From a virus: a stretch of DNA of 50,050 nucleotides. Under the pieces are notes generated by a model that was not told the origin of the DNA, ran no database searches, and saw only the letters and a program-made list of their open reading frames with translations. The stretch lies in the IMG/VR virus record IMGVR_UViG_3300033571_013263, positions 1-50,050 of that record; one strand, 5' to 3'. A program made the translations under genes and the position numbers. Each line of letters starts with the position of its first letter. The first letter of the stretch is position 1. Shown here piece by piece: positions 39,193 to 46,720 of the stretch.

Positions 39193-39603
39193 TATTTTGT
39201 GCTCTTGCAAAACGGCCTGAATCTGATGTGTGATCGTACCGATCGCTTCACAGAGTCGCTCTTCGTCCGGATCCGTTTCAGTCGCATCAGCCGCCGAGTC
39301 TATGACGAGTCCCATCTTGCGTGCCCATTGTAGAGCGGCGTGAGTGGCCTCGTGGCTGATCGTATCCGGGCCAAGATGGCGCCGCGAGAAGTGCACCTCA
39401 CCCAGGCAATACCGCCGAGGGCGATCAGACGAGTTGACTGGCCAGAGGACGCAGGCTATCACGCTTCGCCAGTCAGCGGCGTGGGGCCTGACATACTCGC
39501 GCATCGATGCCACGGTGGGCCATACATAGACATCGTAATGCCAGCGACGGCCTTCCGGGTAGACTCGAAAGGTCAGGATGCCGTGTTGCTCGCGCTTGCT
39601 CAA
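39181..39603 (-). CDS. Phage HEXXH metallopeptidase-like protein
   Basis: 140 residues from TTG 39603 (GGAGCCATC upstream). HEATH at 84-88 (DTISHEATHAALQWARK) is a zinc-peptidase motif, and a downstream DEERLCEAIGTITHQI could give the third ligand (Glu). Similar short HEXXH proteins with 'HEATHAAxxWA...EERxCEAxG' are frequent in phage accessory regions; their target is unknown. The csf1 promoter lies at its 3' end. It is in the same direction as the csf operon and the phosphoesterase upstream. Confidence 0.7.
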   Translation of the reverse strand: MSKREQHGILTFRVYPEGRRWHYDVYVWPTVASMREYVRPHAADWRSVIACVLWPVNSSDRPRRYCLGEVHFSRRHLGPDTISHEATHAALQWARKMGLVIDSAADATETDPDEERLCEAIGTITHQIQAVLQEHKILTQ

Positions 39604-39639
39604 GATGGCTCCTTCCTGCGCCTGACGGCTGATATGTGA

Positions 39640-40935
39640 TTACTTGGTGCGGCCCATTACGACCACGGCCTGCGATCCGCTTGCTGACGTGTATTGCTCA
39701 TTTGCGCCGGTGACGTGAATAGGCGCGGTAATGGTGACGCCGTGATCGGGATCGGTCAGCCAGAATGCCTGCCGCGGCGGCTCATACCGGAAGTTGGAAA
39801 TGTAGGCATATTCATCGTATCCCTTTAATGAACCATTTATGATCAACCCGCGCAAAAATGCAAGCTGATGCCAGTGCCCCATAATCAGATAATCATATGG
39901 CCGCTTGACGGCATTCTCGCGCTCGCGCTTCCTGGCATCGCCCAGCAGCAGCGGCGACAGCATCCCGGCGATGCCTGATCCGCCGCGGAACTGATCGCCG
40001 TGCGTCAGCAGGTAGCGAGTCGAGTAGACCGTGTAGGGCTGATCGGCGGCTGGCGATATGGCAAAGGTCAGGCGCTTGTCCCCGCCAAGCAACTTGGCCA
40101 GCAGGTGCGCAAAGAACCAGTCGAAGTTATCCTGGGGGCGATTCTTGGCGTGCGGCTTGCGTTGCCGTCGCCCGTGATTGCCGACCACGCAGGGCAGGAA
40201 TACCCGGCCAAAGACGTCGGCCATATGCCGGATACCGGCCGCCATTGGCTCCGCCCAGTAAAGCAGTGACTCGAAGATCGTGCCGGCGTTGGTCTCCACC
40301 AGCTCCTCGTGAATGATGCCGGAGAAGAGATCACCGCCGAGCGGCAGGACGAGCCCATCGTATTTGATGCCGTAGAGGTACTCACGACTCAGGGTAGTGA
40401 CGTGATCGAAGAAGAGCCGCAGTCGATTCTCGGCGATCTCGCGGTTGTAGTCATTGACGAAATTGACCTGCTCGGGTCGGACTACTTCGTCGAGGTGCAG
40501 ATCGGAGAGAAAGGCAGTAGGGATGGCAACGCGGCTCTTCTTTGATGGCCGCTTCTGCACCCAGTCAGGGATCTGCATTGTTGCCTTGCCGATCATCCGG
40601 GATAACTCTGCCTGATGCTTGAGTGCGGTCAGCTCTTCGAGGAGCAGGTCACGCTCGCGCCGCAGGTTCTGTACGCCCCGACGTGATTCGGCCGCAGCAG
40701 GTGCGGCAGCCTCGCCGTCGTCGAGCTGAGTGCGCACGACGGAGGCTGGCGGATCGTAAGCAGGGACGCCCGGCATATCGGCCAGCTGGCCAGCGCGCCA
40801 TTTGCGCGTGTACTTGTCGACAGCGTTGTAGCTGAAGCCGGTCTGCCTGACCGTGCGGTTGAGGTTGTGATGCGCATCGATAAAGCCCTTGATCAGGCTG
40901 GCAATCTCCAGATCAGTCAAAGCGCGTGCAGCCAT
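39640..40935 (-). CDS. Calcineurin-like metallophosphoesterase with N-terminal HTH
   Basis: 431 residues from ATG 40935 (GGAGGG upstream). The five metallophosphoesterase motifs are visible: LSDLHLDE, LGGDLFSG, VGNHGR, LLTHGDQ and MGHWHQLA. The first about 50 residues look like a homeodomain-type HTH (HHNLNRTVRQTGFSYNAVDKYTRKWR), followed by a coiled linker (ESRRGVQNLRRERDLLLEELTAL). Such two-domain phage proteins are often annotated as DNA repair or recombination phosphoesterases; they could act as nuclease or phosphatase. The gene sits directly upstream of the peptidase and csf genes. Confidence 0.82.
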   Translation of the reverse strand: MAARALTDLEIASLIKGFIDAHHNLNRTVRQTGFSYNAVDKYTRKWRAGQLADMPGVPAYDPPASVVRTQLDDGEAAAPAAAESRRGVQNLRRERDLLLEELTALKHQAELSRMIGKATMQIPDWVQKRPSKKSRVAIPTAFLSDLHLDEVVRPEQVNFVNDYNREIAENRLRLFFDHVTTLSREYLYGIKYDGLVLPLGGDLFSGIIHEELVETNAGTIFESLLYWAEPMAAGIRHMADVFGRVFLPCVVGNHGRRQRKPHAKNRPQDNFDWFFAHLLAKLLGGDKRLTFAISPAADQPYTVYSTRYLLTHGDQFRGGSGIAGMLSPLLLGDARKRERENAVKRPYDYLIMGHWHQLAFLRGLIINGSLKGYDEYAYISNFRYEPPRQAFWLTDPDHGVTITAPIHVTGANEQYTSASGSQAVVVMGRTK

Positions 40936-41007
40936 AAGCCCTCCTGCTGTGCAGTATCACGCAGCAGGGGCGTTTATTTTTATATGCATTTTAATATATT
41001 AAAACCC
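40936..41007. promoter_or_regulatory. A/T-rich divergent region with a 16-bp palindrome
   Basis: TTTTAATATATTAAAA at 40989-41004 is a perfect palindrome between the leftward phosphoesterase gene and the rightward promoter at 41008. It may be an operator or a site recognised by a host nucleoid protein. Confidence 0.4.
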
Positions 41008-41036
41008 TTGCAACACAAGCTAGCTTGTGTTACTAT
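41008..41036 (+). promoter_or_regulatory. Sigma-70 promoter with a 20-bp palindromic operator
   Basis: TTGCAA (41008-41013), a 17-bp spacer and TACTAT (41031-41036). AACACAAGCTAGCTTGTGTT (41012-41031) is a perfect palindrome that fills the spacer, so a bound dimer would block the promoter. It serves the genes from 41097. Confidence 0.75.
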
Positions 41037-41096
41037 GTTCCTGTCAGTGAGGGAAACCCACTGGCTCATTGAAAACCACATAACACAGGAGACAGT

Positions 41097-41477
41097 ATGA
41101 CAACGACAAACAACTCGATTCTCACTCAGATCCGCTCACTTCGTCACCACAAGCTGGCCACTCTCATCGGCCTGCTGGTCGGCTCAGTCATTCCGGTCAT
41201 CGTCTACCGCGTGGCTCACGTCCACACGGTGCACACTCCGGCGCTCTGGCTGATCGTGGCGGGCGGGCTGCTCTTCTCCGGCACGTCGGTCTATACCTGG
41301 GCCAACAAGCTCTGGGACGAGTGGTACAAGGCGGGTGGTTTCACGGTACTGCTGGAACTGACCACGGTGTTCGTGAACGGATGGGAGAGCTGGATAGCAC
41401 TCACCGTGCTGATCCTGATCAACTCGGTGAATATGGCTCACGCGCTGGTCGTGGGCAATCGACGGAAGCACAAGTAA
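41097..41477 (+). CDS. Multi-span membrane protein
   Basis: 126 residues. Three to four hydrophobic segments are visible: LATLIGLLVGSVIPVIVYRVA, ALWLIVAGGLLFSGTSVYTWA, FTVLLELTTVFVNG and WIALTVLILINSVNMAHALVVG, between a polar N-terminus and basic C-terminus (GNRRKHK). GGAG lies upstream of the ATG. Not recognisable as a holin by motif, though the size and number of spans are compatible. The strong promoter with operator and the terminator behind it show that it is separately controlled, for example as a lysogenic conversion or superinfection-exclusion protein. Confidence 0.6.
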   Translation: MTTTNNSILTQIRSLRHHKLATLIGLLVGSVIPVIVYRVAHVHTVHTPALWLIVAGGLLFSGTSVYTWANKLWDEWYKAGGFTVLLELTTVFVNGWESWIALTVLILINSVNMAHALVVGNRRKHK

Positions 41478-41485
41478 CCAAGGGC

Positions 41486-41514
41486 GGGGCCGGGCAACCG
41501 GCCCCCTCTCTTTT
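41486..41514 (+). terminator. Rho-independent terminator
   Basis: GGGGCCGG (41486-41493), a GCAA tetraloop and CCGGCCCC (41498-41505), followed by CTCTCTTTT. It separates the membrane protein gene from the two small genes behind it, which may depend on readthrough. Confidence 0.75.
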
Positions 41515-41534
41515 ATCACAGAAAGGCAAGGTAT

Positions 41535-41789
41535 ATGGAAATCTCAAAATACATCGAAATCGGGACCGGGGCGGTGCAGCTCTGGCCTATCAACACCGAG
41601 GCAGAGATCAACGAGGCTGAGGAGAAGATGCGGCTGGCTGGTGTTCGGTTTGCGCCGATCTTCTCTGTGGCAATGTACGCCGACGAGCTGGCGGATATGA
41701 TCTACAACGGCGACGATCCCGGCGGGCGGTTCAGCAACCTGTACATGATGTGCCCGCCGTCGATCATCAACGAGGAGGACGCCGAATGA
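41535..41789 (+). CDS. Hypothetical acidic protein
   Basis: 84 residues. Acidic with mixed alpha/beta character: EISKYIEIGTGAVQLWPINTEAEINEAEEKMRLAG, then FAPIFSVAMYADELADMIYNGDDPGG. No recognised motif. The stop overlaps the next ATG by four bases. Small acidic proteins in phage accessory operons can be inhibitors of host defence, but nothing here proves it. Confidence 0.55.
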   Translation: MEISKYIEIGTGAVQLWPINTEAEINEAEEKMRLAGVRFAPIFSVAMYADELADMIYNGDDPGGRFSNLYMMCPPSIINEEDAE

Positions 41790-42022
41790 CAATCCCGGAA
41801 GCGCTGGCATATCTACGGACGCTTTGCATCGGGGGGCCGCCGTCGGCCCTCGATGCGCTGGACGAGCTTGAGTCGGCTTGGCGACGGGAGCGAGAGCGTC
41901 CCCGCAGGGTTGGCCGGCTGGGCGGACAATCGACCAGCGACGCCAAGCGGGAAGCGGCACGGCGCAATATCGCCAAAGCGACAGCTGCGCGTATGGCCCG
42001 GCGTCGCGAAAAAGATGGTTGA
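41786..42022 (+). CDS. Basic helical protein with GRLGGQ motif
   Basis: 78 residues from ATG 41786 (GAGGAGG upstream, ATGA overlap). A helical N-terminal half (IPEALAYLRTLCIGGPPSALDALDELESAWRRER) is followed by a basic tail VGRLGGQSTSDAKREAARRNIAKATAARMARR. The tail is of the same kind as in the protein at 31779, so the two are related at least in this part. It probably binds nucleic acid. A terminator follows at 42097. Confidence 0.5.
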   Translation: MTIPEALAYLRTLCIGGPPSALDALDELESAWRRERERPRRVGRLGGQSTSDAKREAARRNIAKATAARMARRREKDG

Positions 42023-42096
42023 CGGAATGCGGTCGTAATGGCACAATACCTTCAGCGAGCATTTTGTCGTTGCTCTTTCTGTGTATTGTGGGGGCG

Positions 42097-42127
42097 AGGC
42101 GGTCAGCAATGGCCGCCTTTCTCTTTT
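42097..42127 (+). terminator. Rho-independent terminator
   Basis: AGGCGG (42097-42102) pairs with CCGCCT (42113-42118), followed by TTCTCTTTT. It ends the rightward accessory operon just before the convergent terminase gene. Confidence 0.6.
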
Positions 42128-42129
42128 GG

Positions 42130-43533
42130 CTATCTGACCAGCTTGCCCTGAGACGACTGCCCGGCAAGGGTCAGTTCGTTGAAGGCGTCACTCAGAGCAT
42201 CAACGATGTCGTCGTTTCGGCCCTGCGGGAACTGGCGTAGCTCCTCGATCATATCCCCGTTCCATTTCGCTTTGACCATCCTGACATTACCCGCATTGAC
42301 CTGAGCGCCGAAGCCGCTTGCTCGGATATCCTTTGCTCCGCTCACCCGCTCCGATCGTACCGGGTAGCCCGCCAGCATTCGCGTCAATCGTTGCGCCTGG
42401 TCGACTCCAGCCTGACCGGGATCCTGCGCCAGCCGGATCTTGACCTTCGCGCCGTCCAGCTGTGCCATCTGCCTGATCATTGCGTCACGCTCATCCGGCG
42501 ACCATTGGCCGCGCCTCATATCGGTGATGTACCAGACTCCATTGGCATCGACTCCAATCCGGGCGCTGACTGTATAGTCGCCCTTTCCGGCACTCGCAGC
42601 CAGATCCCAGCCGCGACACTCGCGCAGACTGGCCGGTGCGGCGTCGACGATGGCCAGCTGACCGACCTTGAAGAAAGCGCCCTCTCGTGGCGTCGGATTC
42701 TGCTGATAGAGCGACTCGAACGAGTACGCGCCGCCTGTTGCCGCTTGCACGTCCTTGATGCGCTGGAGATCGCTCTCATTGAATCGTGCTGGCCAGAGTG
42801 CCTGACCCGGCAGCCTGCCGATAGGATCGTCATCCTCGGCGATAGCAGGAAGGCGCAGGATCGTCCAGCGGCTCGGTTCGCTGGCAATCGCACGGGCAGC
42901 CAGATCGTCGTAATGCCAGCGGGTGAGGGTCAAAATTATCGCTCCGCCAGGCTCAAGGCGCGTGTACAGGTCATCGGTATACCAGTCCCAAAGCTTCTCG
43001 CGGTAGACCTCAGACTCGGCCTCTTCGCGCTTTTTGATCGGATCATCGATGAGGATCAGGTCAAAGCCAAAGCCCGTCGGTGGCGTACCTACGCCACGCG
43101 CAACCAGTCCCCCGCCCGCGGTTGTCTCCCATTCATCGGCGCCGGTCTTATCGGTCATCGCAATCCGACCGACGGCCAGGTTGCGCGCTTTGCGGCTGAA
43201 CTTGTGCGCGACTCGCTCGTTGTACCCAGTGACAAGGGCTCGGGTATGCGGAGCGCGCTCCAATCGGTAGACCGGATACCGTACTGTGACAGTCTCGGTC
43301 TTGGCGTGACGTGGCGGCATAAAGATCGCCAGTCGGTCGATCTCGCCTCGTGTCACGGCATCCAGATGCTCGGAGATCAGCCGAATATGCGGGACGTCGA
43401 AAGTCCACAAAGGAGGCGCGACGGTTGGCAGGTAGTCCAGATATCGCCGGGCCTGACCACGCCGCGCCAGCTCTCGCCGGGCCAGTTCAGCGATTGCGGC
43501 TGCTTGCGAGGACGGCGGCTGGGTCTTCACCAT
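42130..43533 (-). CDS. terL: Terminase large subunit
   Basis: 467 residues, a normal TerL length. ATPase domain: Walker A-like PPRHAKTE (73-80), Walker B LILIDDP (159-165), and the coupling motif TLTRWHYDDL. Nuclease domain: GWDLAASAGKGDYTVSARIG (first acidic residue) and the closing GRNDDIVDALSDAF. The protein cuts concatemers and pumps DNA into the procapsid through the portal. The start overlaps the small-subunit gene by 47 bases in another frame. It is separated from the portal gene by the accessory region, although the two usually lie side by side. Confidence 0.92.
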   Translation of the reverse strand: MVKTQPPSSQAAAIAELARRELARRGQARRYLDYLPTVAPPLWTFDVPHIRLISEHLDAVTRGEIDRLAIFMPPRHAKTETVTVRYPVYRLERAPHTRALVTGYNERVAHKFSRKARNLAVGRIAMTDKTGADEWETTAGGGLVARGVGTPPTGFGFDLILIDDPIKKREEAESEVYREKLWDWYTDDLYTRLEPGGAIILTLTRWHYDDLAARAIASEPSRWTILRLPAIAEDDDPIGRLPGQALWPARFNESDLQRIKDVQAATGGAYSFESLYQQNPTPREGAFFKVGQLAIVDAAPASLRECRGWDLAASAGKGDYTVSARIGVDANGVWYITDMRRGQWSPDERDAMIRQMAQLDGAKVKIRLAQDPGQAGVDQAQRLTRMLAGYPVRSERVSGAKDIRASGFGAQVNAGNVRMVKAKWNGDMIEELRQFPQGRNDDIVDALSDAFNELTLAGQSSQGKLVR

Positions 43534-43966
43534 TGGCGAGTCTTTCGAGCTGATCTTCGGTCAGGTCGCTGTAGTTGATGTTGAGCTGAGTGGTCTGGAC
43601 GTGTTGCTGATCCCGGTACAGATCCGGGCGGCGCGTCTTAAGGAGGAATATCGCCAGGGTATCCGATGTCTGGATTGCGCGGTCATATGCGGCCTGTTCC
43701 AGTCGGTCGATGGCGGCATTCAGCGCGGCATCCCATTTCTCGGCAAAGTCGGGATCATTGCGGCGGCAGTGATAAGCGTAGGATCGATCTGTCCCGGATC
43801 CGGCAGCTGCGGCTGTGACTGAGAAGGTTTCGGAGAGCAGGGTCAGGAATCGCTCCTGCCATCCCGCCTTTTTATGCGTGGTTTTTGTGGGAGAGGTCTT
43901 TGATGGCTTGGATGACTTGCGGGTCGAATCCGGCGTCATCCCGACTGCCTTTTTCGATCGTGGCAT
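43487..43966 (-). CDS. terS: Terminase small subunit
   Basis: 159 residues from ATG 43966 (AAAGGA upstream). A basic, low-complexity N-terminus (KKAVGMTPDSTRKSSKPSKTSPTKTTHKK) precedes an HTH domain (FLTLLSETFSVTAAAAGSGTDRSYAYHCRRNDPDFAEKWDAA), the DNA-recognition part of small terminases. The C-terminal helix and tail (LTEDQLERLANGEDPA) match the family, where this end contacts TerL. It would recognise the packaging site. The position directly upstream of TerL supports the call. Confidence 0.85.
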   Translation of the reverse strand: MPRSKKAVGMTPDSTRKSSKPSKTSPTKTTHKKAGWQERFLTLLSETFSVTAAAAGSGTDRSYAYHCRRNDPDFAEKWDAALNAAIDRLEQAAYDRAIQTSDTLAIFLLKTRRPDLYRDQQHVQTTQLNINYSDLTEDQLERLANGEDPAAVLASSRNR

Positions 43967-43978
43967 TGATGATCCTTT

Positions 43979-44170
43979 CTAATGTTCGCTATCTGATTCA
44001 CCTGTCCAGATCTTGCTTCGCTCGTAAACGAAGTCGCCGACCTGATCTTCCTGAACTTCAAGATGAGAATCCAGTCCCTCAAGATATTCATCCGGAATGC
44101 GCTCGGGATATGCCAAGCACGTAATACCGCCGAGCCAAAACTTACAAGTCGAACACAAAATACCGATCAT
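43979..44170 (-). CDS. Small cysteine-containing phage head-region protein
   Basis: 63 residues; ATG 44170 overlaps the MuF-fusion stop (TAATG). CSTCKFWLGGITCLAYPERIPDEYLEGLDSH is a pattern seen in short phage proteins located behind MuF-like genes (C-x2-C ... C-x-A-x-P-x-x-I-P). It probably binds zinc. A role in head assembly or in control of the linked effector domain can be imagined but not shown. Confidence 0.6.
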   Translation of the reverse strand: MIGILCSTCKFWLGGITCLAYPERIPDEYLEGLDSHLEVQEDQVGDFVYERSKIWTGESDSEH

Positions 44171-46272
44171 TATAGTTTCCTTGCGAATTGTAATAAATCG
44201 TCAAAAAACGATTTTACATTAGATGGCAGGTTTTGTGGTTCTACGTTGTACATTAAAAAAGATTCTGCAAAATATTCCTTGTTGTTAGTCCTGGAATAAT
44301 TGCTCACTTTTACGAAGTCGGTCATTGTCGCTCGGTTGTAGATATCTCTCCAACGATCATACAATGCCTGTACTTCAGGCTTACGCTGAGGAAACATTGT
44401 CATCATAGCCTGGTTGCTTGTTACCCTGTGCTTGAACTGTAAAAGTCCGATATTCGACCCGCCCAATAATTGATCGTGTAATACGTGCCCAATTTCGTGA
44501 GTAATAATATTCTCAGCTGCATCATCTGCATTCTTAAGAACAATCCATCTTGAAAAACGAGTGTTGTCTATCAAGTCCTGTATGTGTGACTGAGAATACA
44601 ACGGATTTGTTCGCGCATAGGCTAATGCGCGCTGATGATTCGTAAGGTAATCGCTCACATTATCCCTGAATACGCGCTTTATTTCGTTTGGCGTAAACTT
44701 GCTGGGATTAAATTCGATCAATTGCCCGTGAGCGTGCGCTAATCCTTGCACTCCTGTAGAAGGTATAAGCCTGTCAATCTGTTCCAGTTTCCACGTCTGC
44801 CATACCTCAACCATACGCTTGTTGATGGCGTTAGCAGCGTCTAGCGACATCTGTCCATAATCCACCTTTACGGCAATGCCAGCCTCGCGGAGAAAGCGTT
44901 CGGCCTCAGGAATGGACTTGGCCTTTTTATACACAACCCGAGTGGTGCGGTTCTGGATTGGCACGATTGTACCCGGGGGCGCTGGCGTGGCGGGCTGCTG
45001 CCTGCGTCGTCGTGTCGGTGGCACGGCTGGCGCGACAGGCGGCGGCGGCGGTGGTGGTGGCGATGCAACCGGGGGCGGTGCAGTCCTGCGTCTTCCGCGC
45101 TGCTGCGGAGCAGGAGGCGTGACCGGCGGTTGCGGTGGTGATGGTGGAGCGGGCGGTACGGGAGGCGCCGGGGGCGCGGGTGGCTTGAATCCGCCACGCT
45201 TGAAGATCTCATCGAACGTCTCGAACTGTGTCGGATGGTTGTATCCGGGAAAAGCTCCCTGCTTCAGGATGGCCCGACGGGTTGAGAGCTGATAGTAAGG
45301 CTGACCCCACTTCGGGCTATTCTGGCGGCCCACGAAGTCGAGCAGAGTAGCATCGCCGCGGCGATAGGCCTGAAGAGCGATATTGCTCCCAAGGATGTCG
45401 CGTTGAGTGATGGCATCCTGACGCCGGAACCAATCTTCGCCCTTTTCGAACTCGACCTTCTGGCCACGGATCAGCGGCGCCTGACTGCATCGGCAGCGCG
45501 GGTGGCTCTCCATCCGCTCTTCGAGGCGATGCACGCTCCCGGCCAATGCCAAGCAGCTGGCACACGTGCGGCGCGAGAAGCTGGCTACCCATACCCAGCC
45601 CTGAAGGATGTCACCATTCTGCGTCAGTGTGCGATGGGATGCTTCGCGGTATGCGCGCATCGTCTCAGTACGCGCAATGGTCAGAGCGCGGTTCATATTT
45701 TCGCCAAGGGCTGCGCGGATCTGACTGGCGGTGCGAGTGGGATTCTGGCCGCGGATGATGGCATCGGTCAGGGCAGTAGCGACCGCCTGACCCGCCAAGC
45801 CGGGCAGCTGATCGAGCAGAGACTTGAGCGGTGATCCGTCTGAGAGAAAGCCGACGATCGACTCCGACGCGCTGGTGGCCAGACGGGAGAAGCTGACCGA
45901 TACTCCGGCATTCTGAGCGGCCATCTTGGTCAGATCATCAATATCCCCGGCAGCACGCTTCACAGCGTCGGCCTGCTGCTTGATGGTGACGTCATCGACC
46001 TGATCGGCGATGCGCCCGATCTCGGCTGCGATCTGTCGCTGGAGTGCCTGGTAGCGGTCGATCTGAAAAGCCCAGCTTGGAGAGATGTACTGCCCTGACA
46101 AACGCGCCTGTTCGATCTTCTCGGTCAGCACGCGGATGTTGTCCTTCATCTTATCGAAGGCCCGCCCGTAGGAGTCGACTATGCGCGCGCTGGCTCGGCG
46201 TTCGTTGGCGATCAGATCGTCTTTGAACTGGGTGGCGCGGTCATAGATCTCGGCCTGCGTCGGGGGTGGCAT
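44170..46272 (-). CDS. MuF/gp7-like minor head protein fused to a zinc metallopeptidase domain
   Basis: 700 residues in three parts. (1) About 1-330: the head morphogenesis domain, with ALTIARTETMRAYREASHRTL, WVWVASFSRRTCASCLALAGSVHRL and HPRCRC. (2) About 355-445: a proline-rich linker. (3) About 450-700: an effector domain with HEIGH at 592-596 and EYFAES near 666, a zincin arrangement with Glu as third ligand. MuF proteins with exchangeable C-terminal toxin domains are known in temperate phages; they travel in the virion and may enter the cell with the DNA. The DNA of part 3 is visibly A+T-richer than part 1, suggesting a swapped domain. No immunity gene is obvious. Confidence 0.85.
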   Translation of the reverse strand: MPPPTQAEIYDRATQFKDDLIANERRASARIVDSYGRAFDKMKDNIRVLTEKIEQARLSGQYISPSWAFQIDRYQALQRQIAAEIGRIADQVDDVTIKQQADAVKRAAGDIDDLTKMAAQNAGVSVSFSRLATSASESIVGFLSDGSPLKSLLDQLPGLAGQAVATALTDAIIRGQNPTRTASQIRAALGENMNRALTIARTETMRAYREASHRTLTQNGDILQGWVWVASFSRRTCASCLALAGSVHRLEERMESHPRCRCSQAPLIRGQKVEFEKGEDWFRRQDAITQRDILGSNIALQAYRRGDATLLDFVGRQNSPKWGQPYYQLSTRRAILKQGAFPGYNHPTQFETFDEIFKRGGFKPPAPPAPPVPPAPPSPPQPPVTPPAPQQRGRRRTAPPPVASPPPPPPPPVAPAVPPTRRRRQQPATPAPPGTIVPIQNRTTRVVYKKAKSIPEAERFLREAGIAVKVDYGQMSLDAANAINKRMVEVWQTWKLEQIDRLIPSTGVQGLAHAHGQLIEFNPSKFTPNEIKRVFRDNVSDYLTNHQRALAYARTNPLYSQSHIQDLIDNTRFSRWIVLKNADDAAENIITHEIGHVLHDQLLGGSNIGLLQFKHRVTSNQAMMTMFPQRKPEVQALYDRWRDIYNRATMTDFVKVSNYSRTNNKEYFAESFLMYNVEPQNLPSNVKSFFDDLLQFARKL

Positions 46273-46275
46273 AGG

Positions 46276-46683
46276 CTACTCTTCCCTTTTGCTCTCAGGG
46301 TCGATGGTCTCGGTCAGGCCGATCTCACTGTCACGGTCAAAGAGCCAGGCAAGGGCAAAGAAGTCGACTGCGCTGAGGCGCTGGCCGTCGAGGACGCCGG
46401 ACGATAAGCGGGGATCATAGATCTCGACCTCATCCTGTAAGATCGCATTGAAGGCATTCAGGAAGTCGTTCCAATACTCTGGCGATACCTGCGGAGTGCC
46501 ATCCTGATCCTTGCCGTATCGCTGAATCAGCTTTTGACGAGCATTCTTGATCAACTCCAGCTCACGTTGAGCAGCGACCATAAAGCGACTAAGCCGGATG
46601 GCCGCTCCGGCCTCCAGCTCAAAGCTGGCCATCTTTTGCAGCACTGGCCAGTTGGTGTAAATCTGAATTAGCTTGACCTTCAA
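46276..46683 (-). CDS. Hypothetical structural-module protein
   Basis: 135 residues. The pattern IQIYTNWPVLQKMASFELEAGAAIRLSRFMVAAQRELELIKNARQKLIQRYGKD, followed by FLNAFNAILQDEVEI, is known from small phage proteins near tail/head genes that I cannot name with certainty. Mostly helical. It lies between the repeat protein and the MuF fusion in a leftward operon, with short gaps on both sides. A virion or assembly role is likely from position. Confidence 0.6.
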   Translation of the reverse strand: MKVKLIQIYTNWPVLQKMASFELEAGAAIRLSRFMVAAQRELELIKNARQKLIQRYGKDQDGTPQVSPEYWNDFLNAFNAILQDEVEIYDPRLSSGVLDGQRLSAVDFFALAWLFDRDSEIGLTETIDPESKREE

Positions 46684-46720
46684 GTTTCCTCCTTTTGCAG
46701 ATCAGACGGTTGATCAGGGT

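Noticed and set aside
39181-39603. The HEXXH protein as a phage endolysin
   Set aside because: It has no signal or wall-binding part, and the motif pattern is that of the phage accessory metallopeptidase family. No endolysin could be identified in the window.
42391-43578. 395-codon plus-strand ORF opposite the terminase gene
   Set aside because: It is the antisense of terL, whose motifs are unmistakable; the plus-strand frame has no ribosome binding site or family motifs.
44876-45292. Glycine-rich plus-strand ORF
   Set aside because: It is the complement of the proline-rich linker in the MuF fusion; poly-Pro codons read as poly-Gly on the other strand.
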